Source of the DNA: Ryuthela nishihirai
Lineage: Eukaryota; Arthropoda; Arachnida; Araneae; Heptathelidae
Direction of reading: 5' to 3'
DNA length: 64,000 nt
NCBI GenBank assembly: GCA_038380435.1
Contig: JAWZYU010000028.1
Span: 22,428,201 to 22,492,200 of the forward strand
Part shown: positions 31,196-44,102 of the stretch, one piece after another
Layout of the letters: every line of letters starts with the position of its first letter
Numbering within the stretch: the first letter of the stretch is position 1
The notes under the pieces: generated by a model
Database searches by the model: none
Told to the model about the DNA's origin: nothing
The model's input: only the letters and a program-made list of their open reading frames with translations
Translations under genes and position numbers: made by a program

Positions 31196-33124
31196 ATATT
31201 TTCTATCACTTTTCTTCCTTAATAATCAGTTCATCACTATCTGAATCTAGATAGGTGTAGTGTAGTGACTCCTCATACATCATAACAACACAAAAATAAG
31301 AACTTGGCCTTTTATTATTAGTCAGGTTTACTAACCACTGTACCAAGTAGCTTTACTGACAATAGTGTACTTTATTATAATCATTTTATCCTTAAACATG
31401 GATGCGTATATATATGTAAACACTATTTTAGCATATGTTTACTGATAGATTAAATACAGTGGTAGATCTTCGCATTAACAGAAATATATGAGTTACTCCA
31501 TCAAAGGAATGTGAAAACTGTGTAGATCAATTTTCTTTTTGTTCTGAATTCTTAGAATTGTCTCCAGTCTAATAAAATATGCAGTTGTGTAATCATGTGT
31601 TATAGCAGACTATACAAAACTAATGTTTTGTTGTTTAATCCCATTGGAGCAATTCAATGGATTCAGAATATCATTTTCATATTGATTGCTAAGACATATG
31701 TTAGTTGACCTGAAAAGTAATTTTTGGAAACAAAAAATTGTCACATAACAAAGTTATATCTTGGAGCAGCAGGTAATGTTTTGTTTTTATTTACTGTCTA
31801 AAGTATTTTAAAAGTCTTTAGAAAGACATTATAAATTTTTTATGCTTATGGTAGTCACAAATATTTTTTATGGTGTATAGTTTAAATAATGTGAGGAATA
31901 GTACACCATGATAAAGAAAAAGAGGTTATAGATAATTTCTGATGACAGTTTAAATGGTTCACGCATTTTCATGCCTAATAATGCTGATAAAATCATTTAA
32001 TAATATTAGAATATATATTTGTTTTAATTGGTATATGAAAGTAATTTTGACTGTTCTGTAAATTATTTTGCCTGTATAGTAACTGGTACAATACCTATAA
32101 ATGTGTTTGCAATAGGAATTTTCTAGTTTAGCACAGTTTTAATGTTTGACTCGTTGATTATCCTATTTGTGTGGAAAGTGTGTGATAAAATGTAATACGT
32201 TGCTTTTGAAGAAATTTTTTCTTATTTTTTATTTTCATTATTTCCCCTCTGGAAATATTCACTGAAAAGTAGAATATGTAATTGAAGCATTTAAGATAAT
32301 TATAATTAAAAATCGAAAAATAGTTGGCTAATAATTAAAATGAAAATCCTTCAGGTTGGTGGTTTCCAACTTCTTTTAAGATTGTGACCTCATATGCATT
32401 TGATAATTTTCCCATGCCCCTCGTAACACCATTGAGTTTGACAATATTCATATCCTACCTTTGGGTTTCCCAGTATTTACCAATATCTGAAGAGTCTTGT
32501 GAATACTGGAAACCTTTGATCTGGGTTTGAAATGTTAAAACTATTACTTTGAATTTTTCATGGGTAAAAAAAATGTAAAACTTTGCATCTGACTTATTAA
32601 AATTTCCTTAAAATATATAATAAAATATAAAATTTCGTTCTATAAGCATTCATGTTTTATGTATTTGGAAATGTTATGCTCTTGTGGTATTATTTGCAAG
32701 ACAAGCTTTTTTTTTGTTGGATCTGTAAAATGTAATTATGACTGCAAAGATATAATAATATATATGATATTGCAAGATGCAATAAACTTGTAAATACCCC
32801 AAAAAGTTTTAATGGGGATTTAGAATTGATGTGTTTGAGTTAATCTCAGAGTGGGGTTTTGACTGCTTGCCTACCTTAATATATATATTATTAAAGAGAG
32901 AGAATTATCCCCTTATGTATATCACTATAGAGAGTTAACTCTCAATGGTCACACTGAAATTCATAGTACCACAGTGACAGGCAATAATTTGAGTATTTTC
33001 TTATACTTTGCAAATAAAATCTTAGTTTAAGGTATTCTTTCTTTACATATTGTCTGATTTCAGACAATCAATATGGTTGCATGAAAAGAGTTTATATTAA
33101 CCCATGTCTTATAGTTCTCTACTT
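31196..33124. other. AT-rich stretch without recognised genes
   Basis: I see no coding frame or element end. A segment near 31905-31985 (AAGAAAAAGAGGTTATAGAT, TTTTCATGCCTAATAATGC) reappears diverged at 34945-35025. A second segment near 33055 (TGATTTCAGACAATCA) reappears at 35259, indicating an old duplication with the younger SINE at 33136 lying in between. Confidence 0.45.
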
Positions 33125-33135
33125 CTTAATATACT

Positions 33136-33520
33136 GGGGGTAGGGGTGGCTCAGTTGGTAGTGCACCAGGCTTGTAATCTGCAGTTCCCAGGTTCGATCC
33201 CAGTAGGGTCAGCATTGAGATTTATCTCTGCACAACTCCCCGCCATGCCTATGGTCAGTAGGGGACACTGATGGCTTGGTAAAGGCCACCGTCCGTTGGA
33301 TGGTATGTTAAGCCACGACCCCATGTGCAGGAGAGCCATACCCTGTGCACGTTAAAGAGCATGCTGGATGACCTTGATGGGAGGCAGCCATCTGTATCCC
33401 AACAGCTGTTCAATTGGGCCCCCTTCCCCAACCTTCTCTGAGCCTTTGGCGTCCTTGTGACCTGCCCAATTAGCCCATGGTGTGCAAAAAAAGTACCGAT
33501 CAGAAGTAAAACAACCCAAC
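33136..33520 (+). mobile_element. SINE family A, diverged, 11-bp TSD
   Basis: CTTAATATACT (33125-33135) and CTTGATATACT (33521-33531) form the duplication, with one mismatch. The head and body are clear but carry many substitutions. Confidence 0.88.
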
Positions 33521-33531
33521 CTTGATATACT

Positions 33532-36500
33532 AATTTGCTGCAATATATGATATTGATGATAAATTTTTGTAAAGAATGCAATGCAGCCTGTTGTATTTTA
33601 GTGTCATAGACAATAACATAGTATCCTTTTTTTGTGGATAAATTCAATGAAAACTTTTCAAACGATATATTTAAAAATATAATTGTATGTATAGTTTATT
33701 ATATAATAGCACTTTCATTATTTTGGCATCCTGGGCATCTGCATGACTTACAACTTTTTCAGACTGTCCCAGATCCTATAGACTCCAGATGCTTGTTGAA
33801 GATTGAAATATGTATTACTGGACTGTGCATGGGATAATAAAATATGCAGCCAGTTTAAAAGATAGGAAAAAAAGAGCATCATATTAAATATGGTTCACTT
33901 TATACAATTTTGATTTATTCAAACCCAGTGTCTCATCTTTGAGATGGTGGTGTCAATTTATAAATTAGAAGGATCAGCCTAATGGATTATTTTAATCTAA
34001 GCAAAACATGATGATATGACTGCCCCATACTAAAAAGTATTTCCCAAGAGGAAACTTTATTTCATGGACAGTAATGTCCTAACTCGTAGCTGTGTGTAAT
34101 TTTTTTTTATCTATTTTGCTTACACCTTGAACAAGTCTGTGGAATACATTCTTGGAAACAAGTAAAATTAAAAAGTGATTGATAAATTGCTTAAATAGGA
34201 ACTGATAAAGTGATACAAGTGTTTTAAAAGTTTGTATACAGCAATTAATTGTTGTTATTACTGATTGTTTTAAGTTGTGTAGACCACAAATTATGATTAT
34301 TGAAAACATGTAATTAGTGAAGTTCAACGTCATATGGAAATAATGAAAACAATCTACACCTTGAATAAATAAATAGGTTGAGATAAATATAAGGATTTAG
34401 GTTTTTGGAGATCAGGAGCGCAAATAATAAAAGTGGAAGGCTTGAACAACTTTTATTTAAATACATTAGTAAATATAAGCAGTAAATACAAGTGGCTCTT
34501 ATCAACTAGAATATTAAATGCAGATGTAGAGGCACCTTGTACTCTCTGCATGTATCAACTTTTCTCTATTGGGATTTTCTAGGTACTGACTGAAACTATG
34601 TATTAGGATTGGTGCTATGAGATGTTTATAAATAAATGAGATGTTTTATTTTTTTCCTAACTTTGTGATGTAGCATGCAGACAGTTATATATATTTTTTT
34701 ATTTGAAACAGATTTTTATTTTTGAGGTCAGTGTTGTAAGCACCTTTGCTTATACTTTTTTTTACTATTTTTTTTTAGTAACTAGATTAATCTGAATCAC
34801 TGATTCTGCTATTATTTTGCCTAGCTGTATTAATGTCAGCATTGATGTTGTAATACCCACAAATATATCATTGATGAATGAAATATTGTGAATATAGATA
34901 TTAATAATATAATATAGATATAATATATAAGTATTACGCTATGATGAAGAAAAGTAGGTTAGAGATCATTTCTGTTGTTAAGTTAAAAGATTCGTGTATT
35001 TTCATGCCTATAATGTTACAATAGTTATAATTATTGTGAATAGATGTATTATTGTTTCATCTACATCCTTGGTTTGGAAGGTTTTATTCAAAATAATGTG
35101 CTGGCTATCCATGTTTGTTCCTGTATGGAAGCATAAATATTAAAATAGATAATATCTATGTGTATTTACACCTTGTGTTAATTTATTTTAGCCCTGTGTA
35201 AGTGAAATTATACTTGATTTTGTTATGAACAGCTGTAGTAGCAACATTTAGATTTGTTGTGATTTCAGACAATCAGTGTAGTAATGTGAAGTAATTCCTA
35301 AAAATTCTTATTTCCTAAAAAATATATATATAATCGATTAAACAGTGAAATATGGGAACTTTTTTGTAAAACTAGAATGGAGTAATGTTAACCGATAAAA
35401 AACCTAAAGTAATATGCTGCTTCACCAATGTTTGATTACTTTTTTAACAAAACTGAATTAACCTATTTTGAAAGATCAAGAAATATAAAAAGGATAAATC
35501 TGTGCAAAATGTAACTTGTGCTTAAGACAAAGGAACTGCAGTTTCAAATCACCTGTATTAAACCCCTATAACATTTTGTGAAGCTGCTAAATAAAATTAT
35601 TTTTATCCAGTTGCCTTCGGGACATAAGTTTTTGTAAGCATTGTAGAAATAATCCTTAATTATTTGTGACTCAGTAATATTTTCATATTTATTTGTTAAT
35701 ATTGTATTGAATTCCTAAATGTGCGATAAAATTTTAAAAAATATATAGATTGGCACAAAATGTACTGCAAATTTTTCTTAGAGCAAGTTATCTTCGATTA
35801 ATTGCAAATTTGTAATTTGGGTTCATGAACTTAGTCTTATGAGGCCATTTTCTGAGTTGGATGCATACTGAATATTTCAATTATTTCATTATTGTTGTGA
35901 CCCTGGGCAAGGGAGAACATTATTAGCCTCCCAATCCACCTAAAGCAACTTTGTTTCTTCCTCTCTCTGAATAATTTCAGACATTGCTCATGACTGATGT
36001 AGATATTAGTTTTGGATTATTTAAATATTACAATATTCAGTTATAAATACATATCCATAGTAAAATATTTATTTAATGTCCATGTTTGAATCTTGTATAA
36101 GGCATGAATCTATGCATACTTTTGAGGAACAGTAACTCCTACAGTATTGTTACATTTGATCTGTATGATTATAAGTGAAAGCAAAGTGGTGAGTTACATC
36201 ATGTGAATATATTATAATATATTAGTATTATGGGTGCTACATGATAAGTTACAGAAATGGAAGTTTCCCAAGAAATCCAAAAGTCAGATGAAATTGTGTC
36301 AAAAGTTTGATCTAACCATAAGAGCAGTGCATTTGTCTCTCGGGATTTTCATCCTGCACATTCGGATCTTGCTAGTAATCTGCATTTCTGAATTTTAATG
36401 GCAGAGAGGAAAAAAAATTATTAAACTCTATGAAAATTTATGCTTTATTTTTAGTCATTTTTTTAGTTAAAAAGATATTTTGAAGTAATGATATCTTTGA

Positions 36501-36787
36501 TGCAGAGTTCATTATCATCAACTCCAAAGCGTTCACTTTTGTAATCGTTTCCTACGATCTAGAAAGTTTTTCTCCAATGCTAAATGTTTCATTGCAACAT
36601 TTGAATGTTATTGCTACTTTGGTACTAATTATTAGGACAGTATTAACATTTTCATCAAGGGTATGACTCATTTGCACTCCTTCCATTTTTCAGTTATTCT
36701 TTTGGTTATTATGTGTATTTTGATCCTTCTGTTCATTTGGAGTTAATTGTTTTATTACCAAATGTTTTCATCATAATTTTCTGAGTA
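33532..36787. other. AT-rich stretch without recognised genes
   Basis: Short open frames on both strands have no recognisable motifs. It includes the second copies of the old duplication (about 34945-35025 and 35258-35300). It could be intron, UTR or intergenic DNA. Confidence 0.4.
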
Positions 36788-36850
36788 CAGTAAACCCTCG
36801 CTAGTCCGATACAACTAATCTGGATGTCAGCTAAACCAGATTGTTAAAAG
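36788..36850 (+). mobile_element. pogo/Tigger-like transposon end
   Basis: CAGTAAACCCTCGCTAGTCC followed by GATACAACTAATCTGGATG is the style of pogo-group ends. A possible partner with CGGATTATCGA lies near 37990, but it is not a clear inverted match. No transposase was found. Confidence 0.4.
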
Positions 36851-36989
36851 TTATTGCTCAATGTGCTAAACAAACATCTTTCATTTGGAGTGTTCAGTGG
36901 TGTTGGCTCTCTGACAGACGAGCGTTATTGCTTATGACGCATAATTTGTGTTCTGCTATTTAATAGTTTTGTGGAAAAATTAGTTTTTT

Positions 36990-37057
36990 CGACATGCAGG
37001 ATTCGAACCTACGTCTCTCCAGATTCATGCCAGAATATTTTAAGACCACTAATGTCG
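36990..37057 (-). mobile_element. tRNA-like SINE head (family C-like)
   Basis: On the minus strand CGACAT and ATGTCG pair as an acceptor, GTAGGTTCGAATCCTGC forms a T arm with one G-T pair, and TCTGG-CATGAAT-CTGGA gives a weak anticodon arm with TGA. The D arm is poor. The next bases CGAAAAAACTAATTTTTCC resemble the SINE-C body. I favour a SINE over a tRNA gene. Confidence 0.45.
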
Positions 37058-38173
37058 GGTCCGTCTTTTTTCCCCTAATGAGGAAGGCAACTTTTTAATA
37101 TTGCACTGAGTAAGATGTAAATTTATAAATGAGTCACTCACGCTAAGGCGTCAGTGACTTCATGGTTAGCAGGTATTCAGAGAATCAGAGGACCTGAAAC
37201 CAATTCGGTTCACTGAAAACTGATTAAATGAAATAATAAAATATAAACTGTGAAAAGGAAAAATATATTTAAAAAATGTTTATTATTAAAAACAATTACA
37301 AAAACAAAATTAGTATCACTGGAAAATGATAATAGAAAAGCATGCATACTGTATATTAACGGTGGAAAAAAAACGTCAAGAGTTGTTTTGCTATACAAAT
37401 TTTTTTTCACTTTGCCAGCTTTTCAAGTGATGATTTGGATTGCTACTCAATCATCGCTCCCTCAGCTTGGTTATTTTTTGTTTACAGTCATTTTCTTGAG
37501 AGTCAGATTACATCCATGTCATCGCACCATTCATATGATTGCATCTTTTGTTATTTCCACCTTTTTGCCCCAATTTAACCAATCTTTTGCATAATTTTCG
37601 TTCCCCCCCCCCGGTAGTTGCATATTTAGGCTTCTAAGCTCCTCTCTGTCATTTTCGAGATTTCTGTCGTCGTTTTTACACAGTGCCAAAGAACAAAGAT
37701 TCACTTTGAGAGGGAAATTGGTGTATGAATGAGCAATCAAAGATTGACTCATCAGGGAAAGTTATCCAAAACATCGCTATTTCAAGATAGACATGATCAT
37801 TTCGCTGACCCTGAGAGACTTAACCAGTACCCCTAGGAACAAGAGTGAACTTACTCCCTATTGTGATCACGGGGTGTAAAGGCCATTTCACTCCCCACAT
37901 TCCACAAGGAAAGGAAGAACATTGATGATTGAGACGGGAGGAAGGAGAAGAAAATTCTGCAGACGTCTTTGGATTAAGCAGGACTCGGATTATCGATACT
38001 ACAAGCGATGGTACTTAGAATTTTGGTAAAAATAATAATGTAATCAAATTTCATTGGCAAGGTATAACTGTCTTGTTATACGTGTCTTCAGACTACGGAC
38101 GAATTTCAGTGTAGTGAAATTTTCTAAATTTGTGTTCAGAATAGCAATCGGAAAGATCCTTTTTAATCTAGAT
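37058..38173. other. unassigned AT-rich stretch
   Basis: A 114-codon plus-strand frame at 37250-37594 has no recognisable domain and a low-complexity start; I do not call it a gene. A C-run lies at 37605-37613. Confidence 0.35.
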
Positions 38174-38361
38174 CATGGGTTCCCAAAACTTTTTGCGTCA
38201 CGTCCCTCTTTTGTTTTTTGAGAAACTCTCACACCTCCCGATCTCTTATTTATCATCAGCCAACCTCTCTTTAATATATATATAATTAAAAATAAAGAGA
38301 AACTTTCACATCATCCGCCCCTCTTGGAGTGTCTTCGTGGTCTCCAGTTTGGAAACCCCTG
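38174..38361. mobile_element. short hAT-like MITE, 188 bp
   Basis: The ends CATGGGTTCCCAAAACTTTT and the inverted CCAGTTTGGAAACCCCTG match over the GGGTTTCCAAACT core, the style of hAT non-autonomous elements (CAGGGGTTCCCAAACT). The flanks ATCTAGAT and TTCTAGGG share 5-6 of 8 positions. The interior is AT-rich. Confidence 0.55.
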
Positions 38362-38534
38362 TTCTAGGGTATTCTGTATCTTTAGGTTCCTAAATAGGTT
38401 TCCAGTTGGTCTGTATCTGGTCAGGTATTAGCTTCACAAATGGAAATATGTAATAATTACCCAGTGCTTGATTGGATGTATTATAATGCTCCTCCCTATT
38501 TTGTAATTATGTATATTCTGTTCTAAATAACCTA

Positions 38535-38669
38535 GGATGCAGTGGGCGGACAATGTCAAACAGGACCTTATTAGAATTGGTGTCAGATGCGGTAGATGTA
38601 GCTCAGGACAGACTTGCTTGGAGAACTAAATTGCACGGTCTGGTTGGACCTCCGTAGTCCATGGCTGCT

Positions 38670-38712
<43 letters not shown>
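38535..38712 (+). mobile_element. LINE 3' end finishing in a (GAT)n tail
   Basis: ATGCAGTGGGCGGACAATGT can be read as MQWADNVKQDLIRIG, with GTAGATGTAGCTCAGGACAG as VDVAQD in a shifted frame, the C-terminal end of a LINE ORF2. It ends CCATGGCTGCTT and then about 14 GAT units to 38712, a tail type used by some non-LTR elements. The copy at 14040 is the same family. From 38713 to 40304 I see no gene; a 22-bp direct repeat lies near 38918-38966. Confidence 0.6.
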
Positions 38713-40304
38713 ATAAATTTGAATTCATCTTGTTCATTGTAGGTTTAAAAATTGCTTAAGCGATTTTCCTACTTCGTCAGAGCAGACTGCTAATTCAAGG
38801 CTAGATTTCGAAGCTGCAGATTGCATTACAATTGCAGATCTTTGTAGTGATCAGCAAAATGTCTGCAGTTGCTCCACGTAATATGAACTGTTGGTGTGAA
38901 CTGTAATAAAGCAGAATGCTACTGCACAATTAAGCAAATAATGCTACTGCACAATTAAGCAAATAATGCTAGTAAAATTCAGCCTAAATATGTGAAGTAT
39001 AGGAATGTCTAACGCAACACAAAGTATGCATACATTTTCATGTTAGTTTTTTATTAATATGTATTTCCCTGATGATAAAAATATGTTCCGTTTATAATAC
39101 ATTAAAATTACGAAGATGTGAATAATTCCTTTTGCATTTGTTGTACGTGATCTGATTCTAGTCCTTGATTGTTTAAATCACGTGACATTATTTTACAAAT
39201 CTTTTATTTTAGTGTTAATACGTAATCGTAAAATTTAGTCATCTTTAAACTTAAGTGCAAATTGAATTAATAAATGACGCTAAACTATGAATTTCAGGAA
39301 CATTAAGCAATGTAGTTACCACAATCAGTGTGTCTTAACATAACTGTGTTTAGCCACAAAATATTCAGATGTAAAAATTGTATCTAATTTTAGAGATATT
39401 TCTTAGAAAGTGGTTTCCAACCTGTTGAAGGCGATAAATTGTAATACCAAATTAAAGTTAGGCCACCAAAGTTTTAGGATTTTTTTTCTCACGAGTACTG
39501 TGTTTCATTGTATCCACTTTCAACTGAATTTTCATCACGCATTTGTTTTATCACTTGTAACCAGATTTTTCAGAGCAGCCAAATGCCATTAACTTCAAAC
39601 GGCCATTTGTTATCACAGACAAACTATTGACGTCCTTTAATTGGTTGTAACCCACTGGTTGAGAAACGACCACCTAATTAGATCTGAAGCTTAACTTGCC
39701 ATTGTTATACTGTTGTTATTACTATTGTTTATTCTAGAAAATAAAACTTTATTACTTCGGTTGCATGCTTTCAATATATTTGTGTCCATTTTACAAAATG
39801 AATTTGAGAGAACAAAGAGAATTTCTACAAAAATATTTTTCACTGCTGGAAACATCAAGACAAAGCATTGTAATGGCTTCTAAGAATTGTTCTAGTAATA
39901 CCTGCAACTCAGAGTAATATCTGCAGAGAGTTTTTTTTTTCTGTGCTTAAATGGATTCTCTATAACAAGAGAAATAATTTAGAATCAAAATTATTAGAAG
40001 ACATTTTACTTATAATGAATAAAATAGTAGAATAACATTGATTGCATTATAATATCAATATTTTTGATTTTTTTAAAAAAAATTTCGTCGCATATGCGTT
40101 ATGATAATATTTCTGAAGGAAATTTCACTTTTTTTAAAAAATTCCTCGAGTCATTTTAGTAACTTGGTTAAAAAAATTAATCTATGCACAAAAATCGTTA
40201 TAATACCAAGAATTATGATCGTATATTTATGCTCGGAAATTTTTGTTAATAAAGCTTCATTTTATTCTGAACAATTCACAAAATTTGGTGTAAATTTCTT
40301 CAGT

Positions 40305-40686
40305 CAGGAACGTATCCAGGGTTGTGGATGGTTGCCCCCCCCCCCCCCCCCTCGAAAAATCCAGTCGTCTTATTCAAAGTCTCAAACTTGTGTACCTGCT
40401 TTGAAATCCAAAACAGGTGTCTTTGCATAATTTTTATTTTAGCCCCATATTTTATGTCCGACACTTAAAAGTAGATATAAAGAAAATAATTATTCCATAT
40501 CGAATATAATTTTAAACTTTCCGGTGGAATATTTACTAGTTAGGAAATCCTACTCAGGCCTTATTCTCAGACTCATCCCCACCCTCAAACTAAATCCACC
40601 CCGAAGCTAAATTCTCGAATCTTCCCCGATGCTAATTTCTCGGGAACTCCCTCCCCCGCCCGAAACTAAATCTTGGTACGTGCCTG
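40305..40686. mobile_element. MITE with CAGGAACGTA ends and internal short repeats
   Basis: CAGGAACGTATCCAG (40305-40319) and the complement of CTTGGTACGTGCCTG (40672-40686) match at 12 of 15 positions. The flanks TCTTCAGT and TCTTCCAT share 6 of 8. A long C-run and repeats of the type CCCCGAAGCTAAATTCTCG fill part of the interior, similar in style to the block at 24187-24649. From 40687 to 40979 nothing else was found. Confidence 0.5.
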
Positions 40687-40979
40687 TCTTCCATGATTCA
40701 GTAGTTTCGATTGTATGACTAACATACATTATTAGAATGCTTACAGTGGTGTCATTCTGTTTATTCATAACTGGGTTTCCTAATTACAATTTTTATTTCA
40801 TTATTTTTAAACCACTGGTTTTTAAGAATCAGTAGCAGGAAACGTATACATGGATTTATTTCGCTATTGATAATTTTATTTTTTTCAAATTTGTTTTTTT
40901 AGCAAGTGGATTGATTGAATTGGTGCCGAATCGCTGGAAGACACTACAACGATATATAATTAAATGATAATGATGATGG

Positions 40980-43189
40980 AAAGCATCACCAAGGCGTGGG
41001 TCTGCTGCTCAGCAGACATGCTAGTGATGCTCTTCTAAGATATGAGTGCATTAATGAAAGGTTTCTTACAGCAAAATTTCAGACAAATATTAAAGACTTG
41101 AATGTTATCTGCTATTATGCCCCCACTGAGGATGCCGATGAGGATGAGAAGGATAGGTTTTACGGACAACTTCAGGATATTTTGAATTCTGTCAAGAAAG
41201 GAGATATTACCCTTGTTCTAGGTGACTTCAATGCCAAAGTTGGTACTGACTCTGACCTTTGGGGAGGGGTGATAGATCCTTTTCGTATTGGTAGCTGAAT
41301 TGGCAATGGGCAACGGGGGCGGGGGAGGCTCAGTCGATAGCGTGTCAAGCTCGTAATCTGTAGTTCCCAGGTTCGAGTCCCAGCTGGGTCAGCGTTGAGA
41401 TTTATCCCCGCAAAATTCCCCGCCCTGCCCACGGTCAGTGGGGGACACCGATGGGCTTGGAAAGACCGCCGTCCGTCGGATGGAACGTTAAGCCGTGGCC
41501 AGTATGCGGGAGAGCCATACCCTGTGCACGTTAAAGAACACGCTGGATGGCCTTGACGGGAGGCTACCATCTGTCTCCCAACAGCTATTCCAGTGGGTCC
41601 CCTACCCCAACCTTCCCTGAGCCTTCGCGGTCCATGTGACCTGGCCATTTAGCCCATTGTGTGCAAAAAAAGTGCCGCTTAGAGGTAAAACAACCCAACC
41701 CAATGGGCAACGTCTCCTACAGGTAAATAAACTCAATGGTTTCAGAATAACTAACACATATTACGAACACCGCGACATACATAAATACACATGGGTTTCA
41801 CCTGATGGACTGCATAGGAATATGATTGATTATATATTAACAGCAAATGGGCTAATTCTGTATAGGGGAGCTGAAATTGGATCTGACCATTACCTTGTTA
41901 AAAGTATCTTGCAACTTAAACTTAAAAAGTGTTGTGCTAAAGTTAATAAATTTACCTTTAATACTGAAGCTCTGAAAGACCCAGTTATAGCTAAAGCTTG
42001 CCATGATAGTTTACTTAATCATTATGACAGTCATGGTTTGCTTAATACTGAAGTTGAAGAAGAATAGAGCCGTTTTAAACAGGCTTTTTTGCAAACTAAA
42101 CAGTACTCTTTTAGGAAAAAAGGAGCAGAGGAGACAGAATTATTTAAGTGATAAGGCACTTGAACTTATTTCAGAAAGAAGGAAATGCAGGAATGTCCTT
42201 AATCAGTACCCTACTAGTCCTAATAGAAAGCATTACAGAGAGCTTAATTAACATGTAAAGGATCAGTTAGTTGCTGATAAGAATCTTTGGCTTGATGGCT
42301 TGGCTGACAAAGTCGAGGAAGCAGTTAGGCAGCACAACAGCAGAGAGCTGTACCAGATAGTTAATGTTTTATGTGGTAGAAAACGTACAGGCATACAAGG
42401 ATTGAAGGATAAACAAGGTAAGGTTATAGAAGGGGAGGATTCTGTCATGGCTAGGTGGGCTGAGCATATCAGTGATGTTCTAAACAATGTGACTACTCTC
42501 ATTGTTTGCAATGATGAAAGATGCATTGGTGGTTTTAATGTTGGTCCTATAACACAATCTGAAGTTAGTTTGGTTATTTCTAAACTTAAACTTCCTAAAT
42601 CCCCAGGGGTAGATGAAATTACTACGGAAATGCTTAGAGTTGGAAATGTTTCAGTTACCATTGGATGACTGAAATTTTGAATACCTTTTATGATAAAGGC
42701 ATGGTTTCTAAGAATTTTACCAGAGCTATTATTATCCCTATTTTCGAAAAAGGTGATCGCAGTTCTTGTGATAACTATAGGGGTATCAGCCTTCTCTCTG
42801 TTCCAGGTAAAGTTCTTTGCATGATTGTGCTTAATAGAATTAAGAATCTGGTTGACAGTCAATTGCGTGATGAGCAATGTGAATTCAGAAGTGGTAGGGG
42901 ATGTGTAGATCAGATTTTTTCACTTAGGCAGATTCTTGAGAAATGTTTAGAGTTTCAGAAACCTTTGGTTGCTAGCTTTGTTGATTTCAAAAGGGCTTTC
43001 GACTCTGTTGATCGTCATAATTTGTGGTTGATTGTGAGATCATATGGTATAGCAGACAAGTTAGTTAACATAATGACAGCTCTCTATAATAACACTGAGT
43101 CGTGTGTGAGAGTTGGTAAGTCTTGTAGCAATTGGTTTAGCATTTCTTCTGGTGTTCGACAAGGGTGCATTTTGTCTCCCTCCCTGTAA
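40980..43189 (+). pseudogene. non-LTR retrotransposon ORF2 (endonuclease and reverse transcriptase), broken
   Basis: The APE-type endonuclease comes first: VICYYAPTEDADEDEKDRFY (from about 41104), LVLGDFNAKVG, then after the SINE NTYYEHRDIHKYTWVSPDG and EIGSDHYLV. The reverse transcriptase part has KLPKSPGVDEITTEML, IIIPIFEKGDRSSCDNYRGI, LLSVPGKVLCMIVLNRI, FRSGRGCVDQIFSLRQILEK, ASFVDFKRAFDSVDR (first catalytic D of palm motif A) and SSGVRQGCILSP. It stops before the YxDD catalytic motif at 43189. Frameshifts near 42060, 42250 and 42660 and the SINE at 41316 destroy it. Such proteins nick DNA and prime cDNA synthesis. I place it in the RTE/RTEX neighbourhood by feel. Confidence 0.85.
41316..41701 (+). 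mobile_element. SINE family A inserted in the LINE endonuclease, 11-bp TSD
   Basis: AATGGGCAACG at 41305-41315 and 41702-41712 is a perfect duplication. Removing the SINE and one copy rejoins the endonuclease segment. The SINE is near consensus: AGGCTCAGTCGATAGCG, GGTTCGAGTCCC, CACGTTAAAGAACACGC. Confidence 0.92.
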
Positions 43190-43915
43190 AGAGAGATTTA
43201 AAGTTATTTTTAAGTATCTCACCTTCACCTGTCGATCTGGTCTCTTGCAAGCCTAGAATATCTAGGTTATAGCACTGGAATTCCTACGTGAGGACATCAA
43301 GAGAATAATCCCGCTATAATGTCCTCTCAGTTCCTGCAGAGAGAAAATGATTAGTAGAATTTTTAAAGAAATTAGGTTTATTGAGATTGGTAGGGCCAAC
43401 AATATCAAACAGCCCCCTGATCGCAGGCATGGGGCAAAGACCTGTTCCTCCTCCGCTAAAGGCTGAAGTAACCGATGCTGGTAGGAACTTTAGGCACCAC
43501 CTTTTCAAGTGAACTTTTTCAAGAGCCATATGGCCTGCCTGAGACACATTACTCCAGTTTAGGCTTGACGATGCCCAACTAGCTAAGTAAGGTTCAGGTA
43601 CCTGCGATGGCCTCTGATTAGGATTATCCACCAGCTGATATAAGGTATCCCATGCCTCTGTTCACTTAGGGCTGGCAACCCAGAAGCAAACAGAAAACAC
43701 AGCGGCAGACTCTCCCTCAACAGAGGCCCACCAGTACAGCATGTCCAGGATCCATAATCAAGCTCAAATCCATAAACAAGTCCAGTCTAGTAGGTATAAA
43801 TGGTCAGCACCAGGACCCTGTAAAGTTGACCACTCCTCAGCAGGTTTGTAAAAAAAAGAAAAAAGTGGCCATAGATGACCAGATCAGTAGGCCATACTGA
43901 ACTGGCAGCCCTCCC
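43190..43915 (-). mobile_element. retroelement fragment in opposite orientation
   Basis: The sense here is minus: CCTGCTGAGGAGTGGTCAAC near 43850 matches the repeat at 26640. A minus-strand frame of 105 codons (43314-43631, MDNPNQRPSQVPEPYLASWA...) has no recognised domain. It abuts the truncated reverse transcriptase exactly where that ends, so the two were joined by rearrangement or nested insertion. Whether it is the 5' region of the same LINE family is a guess. Confidence 0.45.
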
Positions 43916-43949
43916 CTTCCGTTCCCTTCCAAAAGAGAATACTAAACTA

Positions 43950-44102
43950 AGATTGTTGAAAATGGATATTTAAATCGATTTATGGTCTTTATCTTCAGTC
44001 ACATTTTTCCATTAAATGCATATTTTATATGTTCTAAAGTTTTCGAAGTTAGATTCCCATTCACATAACATGGATCTTTAATATTTTGATAGGGCAGTGT
44101 AG
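43950..44102 (+). mobile_element. diverged half copy of the long-hairpin MITE
   Basis: GATTGTTGAAAATGGATATT, TTATCTTCAGTCACATTTTT and TAGATTCCCATTCACATAAC follow the order of the right arm at 10260-10420, ending GGGCAGTGTAG. From 44103 to 44525 nothing else was seen. Confidence 0.6.

Noticed and set aside
36990..37057. Functional tRNA gene (Ser UGA or similar)
   Set aside because: A six-base acceptor and a T arm are present, but the D arm is missing and Ser tRNAs need a long variable arm. A SINE relic fits better.
37250..37594. 114-codon plus-strand frame
   Set aside because: No recognisable domain, low-complexity Lys-rich start, no splice or promoter support.
42263..42877. 204-codon minus-strand frame
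   Set aside because: It is antisense to the reverse-transcriptase coding sequence and has no motif of its own.
43314..43631. 105-codon minus-strand gene
   Set aside because: It lies in a repeated retroelement segment (second copy at 26640 for the neighbouring part) and has no recognised motif, so it is not called as a gene.
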